Shown here piece after piece: positions 53,712 through 54,963 of a stretch of 54,963 nt of DNA. Position 1 is the first letter of the stretch, and every line of letters begins with the position of its first letter. The stretch comes from an uncultured Alphaproteobacteria bacterium (GTDB lineage Bacteria > Pseudomonadota > Alphaproteobacteria > Rhodobacterales > Rhodobacteraceae): positions 1 to 54,963 of the forward strand of contig CACIAQ010000008.1 in NCBI GenBank assembly GCA_902584635.1, read 5' to 3'. The notes under the pieces were generated by a model. It had not been told where the DNA came from and ran no database searches. It saw only the letters and a list, made by a program, of their open reading frames with translations. Made by a program: the position numbers and the translations under genes.

Positions 53712-54963
53712 TCAACTTTTAGATAGTTTTTCAACCTCTTCTAATATCTTCAAAGCCTCTGTTTTAATCTTCTCATTTCTTATAGAATCAAGTCGGCTGT
53801 TATTAAAGCCGTTTTTTTGTGATCTAAGAAAATATTCTACTGAGTTTTTTTTATTCCCTTTTTTAAACTCTAATATTGAATAAATGGCTAAAACCCTTGG
53901 ACTCATGTCACTCGCTGCTATTTTTTGCCCGATTAAGCCATAAATTTCGGAATGTTGACCTTTTTCGTAAAGTAGAGTTACCAAAAGGCCGGTTTGAAAC
54001 CAACCTGGATCATTCGGCACTATTCTTAATAGTTCTTGCAGACGTTCAATAGCTTCCTCTATTTGCCCACATCTGCTGTAAACAGCAGAACCAATTAACA
54101 GTGTTTCTTGATTGCTACCATTTTTTTCTGCTGTATCAATATCAGCAATAGCTTGTTCACAAGAGAACCCAAAATGTCTGAGGCCAATTAATGCGCGCGC
54201 GTTGTAAGCATCAGAGTTTTCTGGGTGAAGTTCAATGTTTCTATTAACTATGTACTTTAATCGTTCGAGATCTTCTTCCCTATTTTTGGAAAGGTTCAAA
54301 TCAAGACGTTGGTGGATCTGCCAAGACTCTAAAACATAAACGGTAGTATGTTCTTCATCATACCGGTTCCTTAAATCATCCAAAATTTCTTGAGCTTTTG
54401 CATGACTCTTTAGATCATAAGTTCTCCATAATCGGATCCAATTTAAAAATTTTGTGAAGTCTTCCATGGAGTCAAATCTGCTTACCCACATTTTGAGATG
54501 ACTACCAGACCCAAGGTCTATCTGAAGAATTTCAAGAATTTGGTCACTCAGTTCATCTTGAACTTTAAAGATTTCGTCCAAAACAAAATCACGTTTTTTT
54601 GTTTCTACTATTTCTCCTATTTTAAGATTTGAAATTTCCAAATTTAATCGAGCATTATTGCCCATTACTTGCATTGAACCTCTTATAATGAAATTTACAC
54701 CATATTCATCCCGAATTGCTTGATCCGTCATATTGGTTTTTTCACTATGGTAGCTCGTGCTGCTAGAAAGAACTCTTAACCCATTATAACTTGCAAATGT
54801 AGAAATCATGCTTTCCGTAATGCCTCTAGCAAATCCCTGTTGATCTTCGGACAATCCTGTTGCTTTTATTGGTGCAACCATGATAACTGGTTTTGAGGTA
54901 TCCGTGACCAAAGGTTTTTGAGCCTCATTTTCGTTTGAATTGATGAAGAAAAACACTCCCACC
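53712..54963 (-). CDS. TPR protein of the adenylate-cyclase/TolB-like group, 5'-truncated
   Basis: The frame is open to the right window edge, so the N-terminus is missing. About 416 residues are visible. A TolB/FlgO-like domain (about 20-160, KPVIMVAPIKATGLSEDQQG onward) precedes several tetratricopeptide repeats (about 235-405, e.g. SDAYNARALIGLRHFG). The hydrophobic GVFFFIN at the very edge is probably the end of a transmembrane helix. This layout is common C-terminal to a class III adenylate cyclase or a CadC-like DNA-binding domain, either of which would lie outside the window. A signalling role is inferred. Confidence 0.7.
   Translation of the reverse strand, partial: VGVFFFINSNENEAQKPLVTDTSKPVIMVAPIKATGLSEDQQGFARGITESMISTFASYNGLRVLSSSTSYHSEKTNMTDQAIRDEYGVNFIIRGSMQVMGNNARLNLEISNLKIGEIVETKKRDFVLDEIFKVQDELSDQILEILQIDLGSGSHLKMWVSRFDSMEDFTKFLNWIRLWRTYDLKSHAKAQEILDDLRNRYDEEHTTVYVLESWQIHQRLDLNLSKNREEDLERLKYIVNRNIELHPENSDAYNARALIGLRHFGFSCEQAIADIDTAEKNGSNQETLLIGSAVYSRCGQIEEAIERLQELLRIVPNDPGWFQTGLLVTLLYEKGQHSEIYGLIGQKIAASDMSPRVLAIYSILEFKKGNKKNSVEYFLRSQKNGFNNSRLDSIRNEKIKTEALKILEEVEKLSKS

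Overview
The window reads as a low-GC (by eye roughly one third G+C), tightly packed chromosomal segment of a marine-type alphaproteobacterium. Supporting signs are the dacC-type / tmk / holB / tatD / metallo-hydrolase gene order, a phosphatidylcholine synthase, pseudoazurin, a long-form ribosome hibernation factor, and many single-copy oxidative catabolic enzymes of the kind found in streamlined ocean alphaproteobacteria. Intergenic gaps are mostly under 150 bp. Several genes appear to begin with TTG. I found no rRNA, tRNA, CRISPR array, insertion sequence or prophage. The lineage assignment is inference.

Layout. 1-7846: a truncated small membrane protein, pseudoazurin, phosphatidylcholine synthase, threonine ammonia-lyase, hibernation factor, a PLP aminotransferase, an SDR, and two Sel1-type repeat proteins around a structured divergent intergenic region (6615-6870). 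7848-13207: a minus-strand housekeeping operon of D,D-carboxypeptidase, thymidylate kinase, DNA polymerase III delta', TatD, a metallo-beta-lactamase-fold hydrolase and an AEC transporter. 13301-18385: a lipid or isoprenoid-like catabolic group of acyl-CoA ligase, SCP2-type thiolase, cytochrome P450 and Old Yellow Enzyme-type reductase. 18430-26498: YceI, a PD-(D/E)XK nuclease-like protein, a flavin monooxygenase, an alpha/beta hydrolase fused to a polytopic membrane domain, an ATC-hydrolase-like protein, a hydratase, a broken flagellin gene, GST and an atypical SDR.

26582-42800: an acyl-CoA-dehydrogenase-like frame with no ordinary start codon, a SulP transporter, an M20 amidohydrolase, a quinone reductase / sulfurtransferase / GST / hydratase operon, a D-threonine-aldolase-like / epoxide-hydrolase-like / small alpha-beta-barrel operon, a methyltransferase, MaoC, a UbiB-type kinase, a miniature MotA-like membrane protein, a second sulfurtransferase, an amidohydrolase and a DMT exporter. 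42810-54963: LysE exporter and kynureninase, divergent from PhzF / ureohydrolase / peptidase T. These are followed by a Rieske oxygenase, a nitronate monooxygenase-like protein, a frameshifted 2OG-Fe(II) oxygenase, an FkbM methyltransferase, a Nudix-winged-helix regulator, a second Rieske oxygenase and a truncated TPR protein.

Taken together, the segment is dominated by scavenging and degradation of aromatic, amino-acid-derived and lipid-like substrates. There are repeated pairs of the same enzyme class (two hydratases, two GSTs, two sulfurtransferases, two Rieske oxygenases). The broken flagellin and the loop-deleted MotA-like protein suggest a lineage that has lost, or is losing, motility. 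No single locus clearly reveals a new defence or mobile system. The most unusual items are the mini-MotA protein, the hydrolase-membrane fusion, the start-less acyl-CoA-dehydrogenase-like frame and the structured intergenic region.
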